The translations under genes were made by a program, and so were the position numbers. A DNA stretch of 64,000 nt from Adiantum capillus-veneris (Eukaryota; Streptophyta; Polypodiopsida; Polypodiales; Pteridaceae). Positions within the stretch are counted from its first letter, which is position 1. Each line of letters begins with the position of its first letter. Location of the stretch: NCBI GenBank assembly GCA_014529385.2, contig CM043960.1, positions 32,473,396-32,537,395 of the forward strand. The letters run 5' to 3'. Under the pieces are notes generated by a model. The model did no database searches and was not told the DNA's origin. It saw only the letters and a list, made by a program, of their open reading frames with translations. This document shows, piece after piece, positions 20,863-33,797 of this stretch.

Positions 20863-22690
20863 CTATACATTTGCCTCATTGGAATTTACATTCGAACATC
20901 CACCACTAAAAAAAGGTAACAAAGTGTCATAAATGTCCTGCGAGCTTACATTACTGTCTCTAGTACATGACAGCAAGGGCTGAACAGAATCTTCCACAAA
21001 CACTACATCCCGTGAAACCAAAATACGCTTTGTTTGTGGATGATACAACCTGTAACCTTTGCTTTCGGCACTATAACCAATAAAAATACATTTGACAGCA
21101 TTATCATTCAATTTTTTGTGCTGTGTTTGTGGCACCAAAGCATATGCCAAACAACCAAAAACACGCATGTGTTCAATAGAAGGCTTTCTATCATGCCATG
21201 CTTCATATGGAGTAATAGACTGCAAAGATTTCATAGGACACCTGGTTAGTACATAAGTGGCACACATGATGGCTTCAAGCCAAAAAGAATGCGGCAAAGC
21301 TTGACTTTTGACAGTACATCATGCCATTTCCGTAAGTGACCTGTTTTTCCTCTTAGAAATACCTTTTTGCTGAGGTGTATAAGGCACTGTACATTGGTGT
21401 TTTATCCCATGACTAGCCAAAAATGTATTAAATTCATGAGACATATACCCCCCCCCCCCCCTCGAGCGGAACGGAGGGTGCCCATAGTACATTTTGATAC
21501 ATTTTCAGCCATAGGTAGAAATCGTTTGAAGCACATAAAAACTTTGGACTTTGCTTTAAGCGGAAATACCCATGCATGCCTAGAGTAATTATCAATGAAA
21601 GTCACGAAGTAAAGGTAATTGCCCAAGGACGAAGTTGCATGGGCCCACACACATCACTATGCACAAGCTGCAACCTGCATGTGGCCCTAATTGAACCATC
21701 CTTTGAAAACTTCAAACGCTGCATCTTACCCAAAATACAGCCTTCACAAAGATGTTTGACAGGTGCTTCAAGAGGCAGCAAAGAAGCAATCATATCAGAT
21801 TTCTGCAAACGCAGCAAACTGGCGAAATTCAGATGACCAAAACGTGCATGCCAAAGTTTTGCATCTGAAATAGCCCTTGAATCTGCAACTGCATTTGCAA
21901 AATTTTGTCCACACTTGTCATACAAAGTGAGCTTATACAGCCCATGGTACAAAAGCCCAGATGCAACAATTTCAGCACCAAAACTGAGATCATGAACTGT
22001 ACATCTGTCATCCACAAATTTGACTACAAGTCCAAGTCTAGCAAGTGTAGATACAGACAAAATATTCTTCTTGATCCCAGGTACATAAAGTGTATCAACA
22101 AGTGTGAAAGAAGTGCCATTTGCAGCAGTAAGCACAATCTTTCCAACTCCCTGAACCGGATAAGAGGCATGGTTGGCACAAGTGACTGAATTTCCATGAG
22201 GGACAGACTCGAGAGAGGTGAACAATTCATGATGTGAGGTAATGTGTTTTGTAGCACCACTATCGAAATACCACACATGTGAATCTGCAGCAACTGACAT
22301 GCATGCATCATGGACAACAGGATTGTAAGTGCACTCTGCACTAATAGACCATTCTACATCAACAGCAGCATTGCAGTCTTCTTTTATAGAAGAATCAACA
22401 ATGGCTACATCTGCAATGGAACCAACATTTGCAGTGGAACCACCCTCTTTCTTCTTAGCCTCTTTGGCCTTCAACTTAGGACACTGCTTGATCAAATGAT
22501 CATTAGCTTTACAATAATGGCAACGCATCTTCTTTTTTCCCTTATCACCAAAATTTCCAGACGAATTGGTACTAGCAAAAGCATTAGGAACAGAATTTTT
22601 GCCACTCGCATCAGAACCATAAGAAGTGGCTGCATTGTTGTTACCACCCTTTCTTTGAGAAGCAATAAAAGCCTGTTCAACTGAAGGTGC
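20863..22690 (-). pseudogene. Zinc knuckle, protease and integrase of E1, broken
   Basis: 22528-21602 holds the CCHC knuckle CHYCKANDHLIKQC, the protease site WYFDSGATKHITS, and the GAG-pre-integrase segment LWHARFGHLNFASLL. The integrase core continues in another frame at 21650-21402 (FVTFIDNYSRHAWVFPLK). A 14-base C run at 21448-21461, in place of 7 C in E2, disrupts the second catalytic region. 21297-20863 continues with MPHSFWLEAIMCATYVL and runs into the linker QDIYDTLLP. Confidence 0.88.
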
Positions 22691-23368
22691 CTAGTCCTGT
22701 TTTTTTTGGAAAGTGACTCTTGCAACAACAATATGCATAATGCATCGAACTTGACAACTTCAAGATTTCCTTGGGTCATAAGTCTCAAAGTACTAGCAAA
22801 AGTTTGGTAAGAATCTGGTAAGGCATCAAGAACAGTCTGCACAAGGGAACTGTTTGAAATGACTTCACCTGCAGAAATAAGTTGCTCATTGATATCCTTG
22901 ACACTAGCAAGCAAAGTGTCCATATCATCTTCCTCATGCATAATCTTCGACTCCAGTTCTTTATGTAGCAAAGCAATTTTAGCCTCATTGCGACTTGCGT
23001 AAAGACCAACCCAAATATCCCAAGCTTGTTTTGCAGATTTTGCTGAACGAATGTGAGGAACAATGGTGCGCTTTACAGACAACACAATAAATTCATGAGC
23101 CTGTGCATCCTTTACATCCCAACAAGATTGTTCTACCGTAGGCAAAACAACTCTAATAGCAACAATTCTTGCAGCAAGACCTGCAACATCCTCAACATCG
23201 CCTGCATCCTCAAAACCAGGACGTACATCAATGCCCTGCACAATATTCCAGACACCCTTTGACACAAGGACATGTTGCATCATGTAAGCCCACATAGGGT
23301 AATTGTCCCCATCCCAGTCTGTCCTCAACAGCAAACATCTTGAACACATCTGTGTTATTGTCAGCCAT
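22691..23368 (-). pseudogene. Gag of E1
   Basis: The start MADNNTDVFKMF is at 23368, supported by alignment with E2. A frameshift near 23320 moves the rest into the frame that reads DNYPMWAYMMQHVLVSKGVW to MTQGNLEVVKFDALC. A second shift near 22690 separates gag from the zinc knuckle. The fold is the UBN2-like copia gag type by its tryptophan and leucine spacing. Confidence 0.85.
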
Positions 23369-23710
23369 GGTAAATGATGCACCTGATGTGAAAACTGCCC
23401 GAAAAGAGGGGAAACAAAGTGGGAACAACACTTGCATATAGCACAAACCATAGAAGACTGTAAGACACCTGTTATGCAAAAAACGACACTGACCAAAACT
23501 CTGCACAAAATGACAAAGTAGCTTGGGCAGTATTGCCTATAGTGGAAACGGAGGCCTAATGAGCCTGAATCAGGAATCTGAGCAGACTGAGCTCTACAAG
23601 CACATCCAAAAGTTTTGTCGACCTGTGAACTCTCGCCAAAGCTCACTAAAATCGAAGAAAATGAGCAGGCGTGTGTTGAGCTACTGGCGACTAAACCCGG
23701 GAGGACGCAA

Positions 23711-23726
23711 CCTGCACTGATTCCAA
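23711..23726 (-). promoter_or_regulatory. Primer binding site of E1, mutated
   Basis: The minus strand reads TTGGAATCAGTGCAGG after the LTR. E2 keeps TTGGTATCAAAGCAGG at the same place, close to the tRNA-iMet type TGGTATCAGAGC. Confidence 0.75.
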
Positions 23727-23727
23727 T

Positions 23728-23963
23728 TGTTGAAATTATGGTTGTGCTGAGAAACGCACACAGCTTGGAGAAGACGAAGGAAGCTCAAGGCACACAATAG
23801 AGAGTGTGTTACTTAGTGTGCAATGGAAAGATATATAGCCCTAGAGTGATGGGCGTATATACAATGCACGGGGGAAAAAACCTCATAAAGAGAGGGAAGA
23901 AATGCCTCGGCAGTCCTAGTGTGTTCATATACATCACTACCACATATATATGATACCAAGTTA
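23728..23963 (-). repeat. 5' LTR of E1 (to 23958) and right target site duplication
   Basis: The plus strand runs TGTTGAAATT to GATACCA, aligned with GGTAACA in the other copies. AGTTA at 23959-23963 is the duplicate of AGTTT at 18786. Confidence 0.85.
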
Positions 23964-25667
23964 GAGCTTCTTTTCTTCTTTTTTTGAAATTAGACAAGCT
24001 TCTTCTAATATTAGAGTCTTAAAATTGCGCATCAGGATGCGTGCATGCAAAAAAAAGGGTCGTGAATGCATGCAACCTTATCTTCCTGCTTTTTGCTATT
24101 CTTAGATTTTGATTTTAGCCTTGAGAGCCTATATAAAGGCCCCTCTTCCCTCACTTTTAACACACACACAGAAGTTCTCAGAAGTGAAATCTCTCTTGCC
24201 TTGATGCCTGAGGTACCTTCTCTCCCTCAAGCTCTCTCCCTCTAGCTCTCACCGTTAATCCATCTCCATCTCCATCTCCAACTATAACTCCATCTCTACC
24301 GCCATCGTGATGTCCCTCAAATCGTAGAGCTCTCTTTCTCTCTACTTTTCACGACGAAGCTTTTCCTCTTCTCTATCTCAATACGATGGCCCCGAAGCGA
24401 GTGACATGAAGCTCCAAGGACGCTCCAATCGTTCCGCCTCCAAGGAAGGTACAAAGAAAGTATTCATCTACTCCAATCAAAAGTCAAGCGAAAGCATCAA
24501 TTGCAGAAGAAGTTGCAGCCGCCTAACTTTCGACACAGGGTGTAGTCGAATGTGTTGCTAATCCGGTAAGAAGAACTTATAATTCTACATTGTTGTACAT
24601 GCGGGCCCGGTAAATCAAGCCTAGGAATTTCCTTAAACCGTCCAAGAAATTTGATTATATCACAAGAAACAAGCATATGATTTTGTAGAGTAGTGAAAGA
24701 ATTGTTTGATAAATTGTTTATGTTTGATATTAGGGGTTAGTTAATCATGTTTGAGGAATCACTTAAAGAAAACAATTTCCAAAAGAATATCTTGTTTTCG
24801 TATGGAACTTGAGAATAGCAAGATGATTCCACGGTAATCGGAGAGCTGAGGTTATCAACTCTCTTTTTGTTCCTTGCGATTAACAAGATACCTTGCAGTT
24901 AGCAGGATGCCTTGCTATCAGTGAGATACCCCCTTGAGGTTAGTGATTGGGAAAGTTTGCACATTTTGCGGTTAGAGAATAAGTAAACCATTTGCAAAGG
25001 CTCTATTAGTTAGACAGAGAAAGTTCACAGGTAGCGGCAAACTCATATGAAAAATTGGATATTTCTTTTTATTGAAATATAGGATTGTTTTCATTAGATG
25101 ATGTTTGAGAAAGAATTATCTTGGTGTTGTTGAAGGGATATAAAATAACCTATGTCCATACTCAATAAATGAACACTGTTTGTACATGTAAAAAAAATGT
25201 GGTAGTGATTAAAAAATAAGAAGAATGGGTGAGTGTGGTGTGGAAAGTGGGAGACTAGTGTCCAACGAAACTATGTCTACGGACGGGTGGACCCTATTAG
25301 TCGGGTACTTTTCACAAGATTACTTGCTAGTTTAGAATAAGTCTTATATAATATTAAGGGTTTATGAATGGCGGTTGTGTGTCTTAAACATGGGGAAAAA
25401 AGGCATTGTTTATAGATCCTAAGTATGTCAATGAGATTTTATCTTTATGATATAGGGATTAGCTTCCTTTAGAATCCTTTGATTTATTGACATGGCTTGT
25501 GGTGTATGACTCTTACAACCACGATCACGATGGATAGAGGTTATCTTCTCTTGTGTTGCTCGTATCCTTGCGTCATGGAAGTGGAGTAGGGTGTCTTCGA
25601 TGGAGCTTGAGAATAGAGGAAGGCTAACTATCAAGTCGCCCCAATCTTCTAAGTTGGGAACCTCACA
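23964..25667 (+). repeat. Degenerate LTR-like repeat G1, related to G2
   Basis: The order of landmarks matches G2 (34624-37414): a GAGCCTATATAAAGG TATA region at 24127, an ATGGCCCCG start at 24385 followed by an early stop, then near 25230-25670 a GTGGAAAGTGGG block, a TAGTCGGG block, an ACATGGGGAAAAA block and the end GAACCTCACA. Similarity is low between these landmarks. The 5' end is missing next to E1. I see no working gene. Confidence 0.5.
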
Positions 25668-26079
25668 AAAATTGAAACTAAGACTTTTAATTACCTTTAA
25701 GAGATAAGGAAAAGGATGAACTCAAATTGTGAAAGAAATGTATTAATTGAAATTGTACATCTGCACCTCCCCGTGGTGCAACTTCCCTCCTACCCCATCT
25801 TTGCCTGCGCCATTGCAGGGAAGATGTGTAGCAAGCCTTTGCCTTGGATCCCCTGTGCTCACACTCTTATGTGGCTCTTGTGTCCCACGCAGATCTCAAA
25901 TTGGTTTGAGCTGAGCCAAGACACAAAGGCATCTACAAATGCTCTGAGGGCCACGCCGGAGTTCTCTCTACCTTTGTGATCACTAGTCATATCTTCGATC
26001 TCTTTGTCTTGTCCTGGTTTAGCTTTGCCGCATTTGAATATCCCTACACACTCTCATTGCACCGCTTGAGGGATCAAAA

Positions 26080-26140
<61 letters not shown>

Positions 26141-26337
26141 ATGCAACGCAACGAAACACAAACGACTCAATGGCACTCTTCCATCCCTATTTGTACATTG
26201 CCCGAGTCATGCAGAGCTCTTCTCATTGCCTCCCTGCATAGACCACCTCCCAAACCTCCTTGCTCCTTATGCACTACCCACTCCACTTCCCCTTCTCTTG
26301 TTGCATAGACCAACTCCCAAAGCCTAGATCTACTCGC

Positions 26338-26412
<75 letters not shown>

Positions 26413-26729
26413 TTTGCACACACAAATTGAAGACGGGAATTTGAGGGGAGGGGCTTAAGTAGAGCAGCATTTACAACCACCTGCCCATCTTCCCATGGTT
26501 CTTCCCTGGCTTTCCGTATGTTGTTGCTCTTCTCATCAAGCATACGTGAAAAAATATCTTGCTTTCTCTGCCCAATGTCTATCTCTTTGTGTCCCTCGCT
26601 CTCTCATACACATGTGTCCCTCCGCCCCTTTTCCACCTCAAGGTTTTGAGAGCATCTCCTTGGATTCCCCTTAATTAAGCAACTCCAAAATAATTCGGTA
26701 CACCTACTTGCCTCTTTGTATTCCACTTT
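25668..26729. other. Non-genic stretch with two long CT/GA microsatellites
   Basis: (CT)n lies at about 26086-26136 and (GA)n at 26341-26409, flanking about 200 bases of mixed sequence. ORFs across these arrays encode Leu-Ser or Glu-Arg repeats and are not genes. No other feature is supported. Confidence 0.6.
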
Positions 26730-27166
26730 TCAAAAAAACATTATTTTGACAAAAACTTTTAGCTAGATACCAAACTACTTAAATTTGTATTAAATAGGAT
26801 AGTAATTAAGCTAATAATTTTAAGATTTGACATGAATAACAATTGATAGACTCTTTGACACGCATACGTATCCAAGGCTAACAATTTTTTTTGTCTTGCT
26901 ACATGATTGCAAGTGAGAGTCCTATCCTTTTTTTAAAGAGGCTTAGCTTAGTTGCAATCCAACCTTGAAGACGGAAACCTGGATGTAAGGAATTGGCATG
27001 AATCTTCATTCTGATTAAATTGTACAAAAGTGATTCAAATTCATAAATGTTTTTGGTGCAAATACTTTTGTGACATCTAGAGCCAGTTTTCTTTTGAACA
27101 TGGTGTTCTTTTGTGTCTAAGTAATCTACTTAATGTAGCAAAACACACACACACACACACACACAC
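26730..27166 (+). repeat. Dispersed repeat H, copy 1, ending in (CA)n
   Basis: It shares with 30590-30956 the blocks GTGAGAGTCCTATCC, AGTTGCAATCC and TTTTGTGTCTAAGTA, and with the inverted copy around G2 the blocks TTTGACATG and CGTATCCAAGGCTAAC. It ends in a CA array at 27143-27166. Class unknown. Confidence 0.7.
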
Positions 27167-29399
27167 TTACTTGGTCACCTATATGGCTATGATGGCTTCA
27201 TCCAGCTACAAACACCTACACATGAGTTGCTGAAATAGCTACTGACTATTTTGTACTGAACCTCACTTTGGTTTTTAATAAGTATTGCTTAAACTTCAAT
27301 CTCTAGCTTGAGGATGGGATCATTATGGAGCTATCTGCAAAAACAACTGCAGTTTTTTTTGGGCTGCTACTACCTTTTGTACAATGGCTCGGCTTGAGCA
27401 GTAGAAGTCATCCCTAAACTATATTTGATGAAATTACCAAGCCTCAAGGATGGGAACACTACCCAAAACTTGCTTTTAATGGGTTTGTTACCCCTGGCAT
27501 CATTTTGTACACACTCTTAAAGGGAGTCTCTCATCCCGAGTGTGAACCGATTCTGATGCAAGTTATCACCTTGCCTAATGCTTGAATACTTTGTCCCTGG
27601 TTCCCCTCTTCCAACTTCCCTCTTCTCTCTTCTCTCTTCTCTCTTCTCTCTCCCACCTACGCCATCCCGCATTACCTAGCTACTACACTTTGAGCTCAAA
27701 TCTCGGGCTCGTAGTTGATCCTGTGTACAAAGCCTTAGGGATATTTATTTCCTCCGTAAAACAGGCTGGATTGGCTTCCATGTCCTCCTATTCATTACGG
27801 TGAGGGTTGAATCTCCCCCTCACTTAGCCTTGGAACTATTTCTTACTTGCATTCAGTGATAAAGGAGTCATGGGGTGTTTACTACTTGGCTGTCTATAAT
27901 ATGGAAATCACTTAGCCTTGTCCTGGTATGTGATGCGATTGCCTATATTTTCACCGATCATTCCGATCTGTGGGGACTGGTTATTGTTGAGTTTCATATC
28001 CTAAACTATTACATTTTGGAGCTCGCCAAGCTTAACTCAACTGCTCAGGTTGGTGCTGTAATGGTGTTGTTTTTAAAAACTTATATAACTTATCTCTTTT
28101 CTTGATTTTTCCATGAAAGAACTGGTTACAATGTTGATGTATTCATTGACTAATCTTGGACTATGGCATTTGAATAAGTCGGCTGGGTTTAACAAACATT
28201 AAAACTTGCCTAGGGTTTACTTAATGGCTATGCCGAACCAGATTTTGCTATGCTTTGGATCTGGTTTTTCCTTCAGCTAAACTTCGGTGTGGATCTACTG
28301 GCTGGGTGGTTTCCCCTCACTTTGCCATGAATCATGGTATTACTTTTTTTGGGAGAGGGTTGCTATTTTTGCTTGTTGACCTACAATGTAATCTGGGTGA
28401 GAATTTGAAGTTTTCACAGGATGGTGCCAGACCTCCTGTACTGTTTAAAAAAAAAAAAACATATGACTTTGGCTATATTAGAAATTGTAGGATTTTGACA
28501 TGATATTTTTTAACAATTTAAGTTGAAAGTCGTTGGGGGCTTGACCTAGATAGTTTTTTGAAGAATAGCAGTAGCTTCTACTTTATAAAATCTATGTGGG
28601 GTAAATGATTGTTTATCTCACTTTTTCACTGCAGCATTTTATGTATTACATGACTTGCTCTTTATTATAAGCTTACATTGTATTGTTTGGTATATTTAGG
28701 AATGCCACAGGGATGACCTGGGGTGGTTTTTGAACAGCTTAAACTAAAATCCTAAACTCGCTTAGCCTTGCAAAAATACTTGAGTGTAAATCATAAAATT
28801 TATACATATGGATTGTGCATGTCTTTTCTTTATCTCCTACTTATGTCTAACCTCATGTTATGATTCACTTTGTCAAAACACTATGCATAGATTGGAGAAT
28901 TATTTTAAAACTAAATGATTTCATGATGGTCTGCTAGATGAACACCAACCCTGATTGTTATAGCAATTATTAGCATGTACTTGTACTGACATGATGGTTA
29001 TTCTCACCGCGTATGTGGATGCTTCCTGGCTTAAACATTTGATTAAACTTGTGGGAAGTGGTTGGCATACCTTATGGGTGATACGGCTCTCCGATCTTCT
29101 AAAATGAATAATTGATTGGCGGACAGAGGATTTGTGGTAGCAAGCAGAACCAGACTGCGAGCAGCTAGCTGTGTAGAGCGTTGTGAAAACCAAACGTGTT
29201 GGTGCACAATCGACGTGCAGAGCCACAAAATCGACGCACAGAGCATAAACCAGACGGGTTGGTGTAGAATCGACGTCACCAGAACCAGATGGGCAGTTGA
29301 TGAGTAGGAAAGAGAGGGTGTGTGGCGAGGAGCAGAGTGAGAGGAGCAAGGGTCATTGCGCTTGACTTGGTTGCAGAAGGGCGAGTATGAAGCTTAACG
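27167..29399. other. Non-genic stretch
   Basis: AT-rich sequence with short ORFs that I cannot link to any family. There is a 12-base A run near 28447. Near 29180-29280 a roughly 57-bp unit containing TTGGTG and AATCGACGT occurs twice. I see no gene. Confidence 0.5.

Positions 29400-29454
<55 letters not shown>
29400..29454. repeat. Poly(C) run of 55 bases
   Basis: An unbroken C tract on the plus strand. It makes Pro-only or Gly-only frames, which are not genes. It can form i-motif or G-quadruplex structures, or its length may be an assembly artefact. Confidence 0.95.
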
Positions 29455-29523
29455 AGGGATTTGCCCTTTGCTCGGGGGGAGACTCATGAATGCACGAGAA
29501 CAAAGGCTAGGGTTTATAGCGCA

Positions 29524-30589
<1,066 letters not shown>

Positions 30590-30914
30590 TAGGCTAACAA
30601 AATCTATTGTCTTGTTCATATGGATGCAGGTGAGAGTCCTATCCTTTTTTAAAGATGTTTAGGCTAGTTGCAATCCGACCTTGAATATGAAAACCTAGTT
30701 TGTCTTCCTATCCTAATGTATAAGATAATTAAAATGAATATCCATTCTAACTAAATTGTACCAAAATGAATATCCATTCTAACTAAACTAAACTGTACAA
30801 AAATTCTTGAAATGTAGAAATAATTTTGTGATATATGTTTTTGTTGTCTAGAGCTAGCTATCCTTTTTTTTAACCACAGTGTGCTTTTGTGTCTAAGTAT
30901 TCTATTTAAAACAC

Positions 30915-30956
<42 letters not shown>
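30590..30956 (+). repeat. Dispersed repeat H, copy 2, ending in (CA)n
   Basis: It is truncated at its start relative to copy 1 (begins at GGCTAACAAAATC) and collinear thereafter. It includes a local duplication of AATGAATATCCATTCTAAC near 30735 and 30768. It ends in a CA array up to 30956. Confidence 0.7.
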
Positions 30957-30958
<2 letters not shown>

Positions 30959-31280
30959 GAGACATATCCATATATGTGTGTATGTATCTATGTATATGTA
31001 CATATACATACATAAATTCACACACACATATTGGTATGTATGTATATGTATATATATGCCTATAAACATGTCTTGTGGAAAATGACAACCTAAATATGCT
31101 CTAGCCAAAGCTCCTTTTTGCTCCTATTTAGGTACACACCTTTTAAGTATTTGATGAATTCTTCTTTTATAAAGTACACACAATATCAATGTAAAAGTCC
31201 TGCTTCTCCAAGCTAGTACATGTAATTATCCCTTTGTCAAGAACTACAACATATATCTATACCTATCTCTCTTAAATGAA

Positions 31281-31640
31281 CTAATTATTAAAGAAATCTG
31301 CATCTAGAAGGTGCTTAAAATGTAGTGGATCTCCATATTTCAATCTATTAAGATAATCTCCAACACATGTTGCAACCTTGGGATATGGATTATTGTGTAA
31401 CTCAAATTCTTCCATCAATAACACCATTCTCACCAATTTGCCTACAAAATGTGAAAATTCGTTTAGAATACCAAGCAAAATGTCTTCTATCCTCTCAATT
31501 TGCAGGTCTTTGATTTGTGAAAATGAGTCATCTGGTTGTGTCTCATCCAATGCAAGTAGCTGATTCTTGCCCCCTTCCTCCATTGTTATACTACAAACAT
31601 CAAGACAAACTTTTAGTTTTATTCTCTCAGCAAAAAACAA
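31281..31640 (-). pseudogene. Unrecognised ORF next to the Rep-like remnant
   Basis: The protein, from an inner start MEEGGKNQLLAL, is acidic and then mixed, with normal-looking composition (ILNEFSHFVGKLVRMVLLME, then CVGDYLNRLKYGDP). It is not made of simple repeats, unlike most ORFs here. Just upstream the sequence TTGATGTTTGTAG could be a 3' splice site, so it may be a later exon of whatever lies at 31.8-32.4 kb. I do not recognise the family. Confidence 0.3.
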
Positions 31641-31798
31641 ACATGAACAAAAAGATGAACAACCGGTATTAGTCTACTAAGCAACCGTTGTTTGTAACAC
31701 CAATTTGATGTACTAGTGGGATGTACTCATCCCCTATGTCTGCATCTCCCATTTCAACATTGACATCATCATCATCATCAATAGGTGTGGCTACTAGG

Positions 31799-32440
31799 CT
31801 ATGAAAGACATCTAGCATGGCCAACACTTTTAGAAACTAATTGCTGCTTGCCTGGGAAAATTTGACACCTTACCTTTCCCTTTCTTGCCACCGCAGTAAA
31901 AACCACTCCGATAACAACATCTTGGTAGCTTGAAGTCACTAGATGTATCATGCATCTCCAAAGGGCCTTGATGTTTCCTAACTGCATGCCTCATCCTTGG
32001 TGCAGAGTCACGAGAGAGATGGATAGTATTTTCATGTCTTGCAACATCGATAGGAAATCATTTCCTATTGGATGTTGCAAGTTAAATTTCCAGAACATTA
32101 ATGCTCTGTCAAAAACGTTTGTCGGTGTCAAGCAGACCTTGTTCTTGAGTTCCTTGGCATCGTACAAGCTGTACAATTCTATGCCTTTGTTCACATCAAC
32201 AAAAGTAATGCTGTGCATTACTTTTTGAAAATGTGATTCGCCACTCTCCTTTAGACAATAGCCTACCATCCCTTCAAACGTATGCATCTTGCGTTGCTTT
32301 AATCCCCTGACACAACACCATCCCTCCTGTAGGTGCTGATTTATCCCATCCCAAATATGTTTTTATTTTCTACGCGGCATTGCCCACAAAAAAACCACCA
32401 TCTGAAAAAGAAGAGTAAAAAAGAGCCCCTCTCCTCTCCA
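31799..32440 (-). pseudogene. Possible Rep-like (HUH endonuclease, replitron-type) C-terminal remnant
   Basis: One minus-strand frame runs from about 32385 to 31799 with a TGA at 31991-31993. It reads HIWDGINQHLQEGWCC, then HTFEGMVGYCLKESGESHFQ, then VCLTPTNVFDRALMFWKFN, and after the stop GMQLGNIKALWRCMIH. GYCLKE resembles the tyrosine motif (YxxK-type) of Rep endonucleases, and the block order resembles Rep-like proteins I recall from plant genomes (replitron or virus-like). A GTAAGG after the last block could be a 5' splice site. The naming rests on remembered patterns, not on a search; it could be another transposon or a host gene fragment. Confidence 0.35.
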
Positions 32441-32807
32441 CTACGCACAAGCCAGCTAGGTTTCCCTTTCAAGAAAGGATTGCATGCATGATAACAATGT
32501 TATGTCTCTGTCCCCACCCCCTACGGATATAGTCACACTCACTTCCATTACCATGTTGACTTGTTTCAACACATTTCCCTTGACCCGCTCTACTCTAGAA
32601 AATTTGGTTCTCTTTGAAACAATGCATTGGTCTGCTTCCGCTCTGGCTCGAGCTTCAGACTTTAACCAAACCATGGTTTGTATCTACAAAGAGCCAACCA
32701 CACTATAGCAAATCGTGCATGCAGCTTTGATTCAAGAGCAAGAAAATACTAGGACCTTTGCGTCATATCATGACAAATTTCACGCGTAAGCAGACACAAC
32801 AATCAAA

Positions 32808-33047
32808 ATGAACTTCCCTCACAAGCTTTCAACAGTCAAACAAAGGACCAATCAACTCAACACCTTGCGAATGAACATCAGCCAACAAAATCTGAGAAAC
32901 ATACTTGCAAGCTGGAAAAGCCTAGACGTCATAGCAGAAACATGTAGAGTATCGCACAAGGAGGAAGCCCACTTACACGTAGTTCTCCTTTGCATTCCTC
33001 GAGACAACTGCATAGACATCATTGTGTCGATGGGGCTACTTAAATAA
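32808..33047 (+). pseudogene. ORF with HLH (HUH-like) motif
   Basis: The ORF reads NILASWKSLDVIAETCRVS, then EEAHLHVVLLCIPRD. H-hydrophobic-H followed by hydrophobic residues is the form of the HUH metal-binding motif of Rep endonucleases. It lies 370 bases from the Rep-like remnant but on the opposite strand, so if related, one part has been inverted. It is too short to be firm. Confidence 0.25.
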
Positions 33048-33720
33048 AAAGGATAACTTCTTGCAGCACTACATATGTCGTTTTCAATGGTGTATGCTCA
33101 TGCCACCTCCCTACGATGCGTTCAACGCGACCCACGCCATGCATCCGACCACACCACATCTTGCCAGATTTGTTATTTTTCTCAAGATCCCCCTAAATTG
33201 CAATGCATCTTGCTAGATTTTAGATAATAATAGTAGCTTCCAAAATTTGAGAGACATACCGGAGGAGATTGATTTGGGTCCCAAGAAAAGAAGTAAAAAG
33301 AGTAGGTAACTTTTGTGCATAAAAGGGGAGGGATCTATCATGCAAAAAAGTGTTGATAGGAAATTTTATGGGAGAAAGTGTTTTTTGGAAAATAACTTCT
33401 TAGAATGAAAGAAAACGGTCTTTTGCACATTTTTGCGTCTCACGTCCAAAATCAAATTCTACATCGTTTGAGAGATATTTCAGTTTTTCAATTCTTCTTC
33501 TTATGGAAGAGGAGGAGGTGGATTCATGGTATTTAGGGTTGTTTTGGTGTGCTCTTGGTGGGGAAAGAAGAGGAGGAATGGAAGGCTTGTTTAATAACCT
33601 CTCTCTCTCATTCTCTCAGGATCTTGGAGGTGAAGACAAAGACTGACAAGGCAATGGCAGCTTTGGGAAATGAAGTAGCGAGATCCCTCTCGAGGAATCC
33701 ATCTATGAAGGGGAAGAAGA

Positions 33721-33797
<77 letters not shown>

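Larger units (their letters stand above)
18791..23958 (-). mobile_element. Ty1/copia retrotransposon E1, full length, decayed
   Basis: Two short LTRs flank, on the minus strand, primer binding site, gag, protease, integrase, RT, RNase H and purine tract, which is the copia order. The total is 5168 bp. It belongs to the same family as E2 (46105-56851). Its two LTRs differ at roughly a tenth of positions by eye, clearly more than those of E2, so E1 is older. The ORFs are broken in many places. Confidence 0.92.

Noticed and set aside
21829-23063. Leu/Met-rich ORFs overlapping the copia gag and protease (also 54717-55892)
   Set aside because: They are frame shadows of the copia polyprotein, recurring in E1 and E2 for that reason.
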